The notes beneath the pieces were generated by a model, which worked only from the letters and a program-made list of their open reading frames with translations, ran no database searches and was not told where the DNA came from. DNA of 64,000 nt from Galerina marginata (lineage: Eukaryota; Basidiomycota; Agaricomycetes; Agaricales; Galerinaceae): assembly GCA_023014335.1 (NCBI GenBank), contig JAECYW010000002.1, positions 3,038,001-3,102,000 on the forward strand, written 5' to 3'. Numbering within the stretch: position 1 is the first letter of the stretch; each line of letters begins with the position of its first letter. The position numbers and the translations under genes were made by a program. Of this stretch, positions 61,901 through 64,000 are shown piece after piece.

Positions 61901-64000
61901 ATCTTCTTCTTCCTTACTAAACTTTGGTCCTGTCTCAGAATAGAGGCCATCCAGTTCATCAAGAGAAAAGGACGGTATTGATGCAGGCTCTCTGGACGGC
62001 AAAACGGGTTCGGTGTCGAGGCGTGGAGGTTGCGATTCTAACATGGTCAAATCGCTAATCATGATGTACTGTGATATTTCCACGAGGAAGGCAGTCGTAC
62101 AGAGCTGAAGAGAGAATCAGATACATTAATCAAGATGGTATTCTGAACAAAAAGGTTTACAGTTTTCGCCGGGTCATTCTAGGGGATATCAGCATCAAAA
62201 GTAGAATGAAAGACGGACGCGAACACTTACCAAGTCAATCCCTGGAATCAGTAGCTCTAAGATGGGAACGAGGTGCTTGGCTCCAGGATAGTATACCTCA
62301 CGCGATACTATAGCTGGCGCGACGGCACCAAGGGCCTTGATGACGGCAAGAGTTCGCTGGGTCTAGAAATGATATTGAATATATATATTCCAAGGGCGTA
62401 GGTAGGGTTGGAAACAAACCTCAACCAGCGCTTCCAAAGACGGAACAGCGCGTTCCAAAATAGGATGCAGAATCAAATCAGGCTCCATGCTAGTCATGGA
62501 CTTGAGGCAACTTTGTATGTTTGATACAGTGGTTGAATCTTGAGAGAACATAGCCAAGAGGACAACAGTCCTCAAAGATTTCACCAATTCTCTCTTCATT
62601 AACTTTGTCAGCCGTCGATTCTGGAGAAATGGTAGCTTAAGACATGAAAGTGTATATGCAAGGTAGGTGAGTACCTTGGGGGTCTTACAATCAGCTTGCT
62701 GCTCTTCGTGCCATCCTAGGGAAGTATTAGTTAAAGTATGAAAAAGAAACATTGTGTAAACAAAACATACGCTTATTGAAATCGTAGACAATATATTTGA
62801 TAAATGCACTTAGCTGCAAGGTAGGTCAGAGATCTGCTACAGCTAAGGCACGTGAAATATTGGCTTACATCGGCAGTCCATGTCCCCGAATTAGATGGGT
62901 GAAAAAAGCTTTCCGTGGAAGCTATCATCCTCGCTAGTGAATCCAGTGCTCTTGAACCCCCGAGGTAGGCTTTTGGTCTGATATGCGCCTTCTTCGTTAT
63001 AGGCGCAGATAAATAATCGCCAAGACTAGCACTGGACAGTTGAGGTGTGTTGACACCAGAAGGCAAGGGAGAAAACATAGGGGTAGGAGCATTGGATAAT
63101 GCGATAGGTATTCCGTCAGGTGCCATCGAATACACAATAATTCGAGCAAATGAAGCTGCAAATCACAATGTTACGAATTGAGGCACGGAGAAAGAAGAAT
63201 GGCGCGTACGAATACGCCATTGCGGCTTGGGCAAACGCCCAATCTCAAAACCAACTTGACTGTCTGCAGATGGACCAGTGGTCAACGATCCACCATCCGC
63301 CAGAGGAATCTCTGTTTTTATTTTTGTGAATATTAGCTAGTTCTCGTCACTGACATTGTCTCCGTACTTACCCATAGAGGCAAGGCATTTACACATCAAG
63401 AAACTCCACTCATGCTCAGTGAACATGCCGACATCTTTGGACAAGCCTTGCCAGATACTGTGATCGTTTGCAGACCGATTAGGTCGCCCTTCTCCTTCAG
63501 ATCTCTCATCATCCGGGAGTTCAGTAACTTTCTTTGGGTTGCTGACTTCTGGGTTGACATGCATCTCTGTTAACTTGGATATTAAATGCAACATCCTTTC
63601 ATCAAACATATAGGAGTTGATCGACTCCCACAGGCGAAATAACATGGGAAGATAGTATTGTGGATGGGTCAAAGGGAGGAAAGTCACGAGGTAATACTCG
63701 GACGAAAGAATGGTCTATAGTTGACGCGTCAGCAAATGCAAAAGCGGACCTTGGGAAGAAAGACTTACATCCAACTTCGTTCCATCGAGTTGGGGCAGAA
63801 ACGTTGCAAGCATTTCGTTGATAGCAGCTGGGTGGAAGAATTTTCGCGAGTTGTCTGCGATGTAACCCATGCACCAAGACAGCTGACTGGGTTCAACCGG
63901 TCAAGGAAAATACGACGAACAAAACGGATGAAACCTACGTGTATTCAAATTGCCGTCTCGTCAGGAATAAATCTTGCTTGAGAGTCTCGTATATGGGTTT
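55923..64000 (-). CDS. BLM10: Proteasome activator Blm10/PA200, paralog B, N terminus beyond right edge
   Basis: Second HEAT-repeat proteasome activator on the opposite strand. Reading from right to left: LKQDLFLTRRQ near the edge, GYIADNSRKFFHPAAINEML, FLPLTHPQYYLPMLFRLWES, IASTESFFHPSNSGTW and LLIPGIDLNDPAKT. Next come RVIQLLENLPEEGPNGTAGG, LYDLVLNMVFDYASTNVRTN, TGKLLSSLFLTLTHTYPLEN and DHNKQRAAAEFLAGIIGGSK. ILGICALVDSYPYTVEKWMP and RRTHQDTWHEDSKRF follow. The last codons spell SSYYA, again the HbYX-type tail, with the final exon placing the stop at 55923-55925. Every exon junction I tested keeps frame. Residues roughly 1-150 are outside the window. The sequence is clearly diverged from paralog A. 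Confidence 0.92.

Overview
The window is nuclear DNA from a filamentous basidiomycete, most likely a mushroom-forming agaricomycete. Genes are close together on both strands and are cut by many very short introns (about 43-64 bases, nearly all GT-AG). The encoded proteins read as fungal housekeeping proteins. I reconstructed about 22 protein-coding genes by splicing exons by eye. No tRNA, rRNA or CRISPR was found.

Layout: MED6 (+, cut by the left edge), AP-3 sigma (-), an ecdysoneless/SGT1-like protein (-), V-ATPase subunit F (+), TIM21 (-), histone H3 (-), a phytanoyl-CoA-dioxygenase-like enzyme (-), a mitochondrial chalcone-isomerase-like protein (-), an 8-kb Blm10/PA200 proteasome activator (+), a tandem CCCH RNA-binding protein (+), choline kinase (-), a DHA2-type MFS exporter (-), mitochondrial DnaJ/Mdj1 (-), a small SET protein (-) and casein kinase 2 alpha (+). 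Next come two tandem GH18 chitinases (+,+), a DEDDy 3'-5' exonuclease (-), an unknown Ser/His-rich protein (+), a 597-bp inverted-repeat transposon (MITE), a RING ubiquitin ligase (+), a large basidiomycete-type unknown protein (+), TRAX (-) and a HIT protein (+). A second, diverged Blm10/PA200 gene (-) runs off the right edge.

The genes do not form one pathway. Themes recur: proteasome activation (two Blm10 paralogs), mitochondrial import and folding (TIM21, Mdj1, the chalcone-isomerase-like protein), vacuolar trafficking and acidification (AP-3 sigma, VMA7), and cell-wall chitin turnover (two chitinases). Several pairs are divergent with very short shared promoters (ECD/VMA7, SET/CK2, TRAX/HIT).

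The most striking observations are: (1) at least eight places between 5.5 and 36.8 kb where a conserved protein needs one base fewer than the sequence gives, always one extra base and usually in a short homopolymer, probably assembly insertions; (2) micro-exons of 4, 6, 8 and 9 bases, proven by frame and by alignment between paralogs; (3) the two Blm10 paralogs, both ending in a proteasome-opening YYA tail; (4) an H3 with two extra residues around the K27 region; (5) a MITE with near-perfect 55-bp inverted repeats and a TTA duplication; (6) two GC-AG introns.
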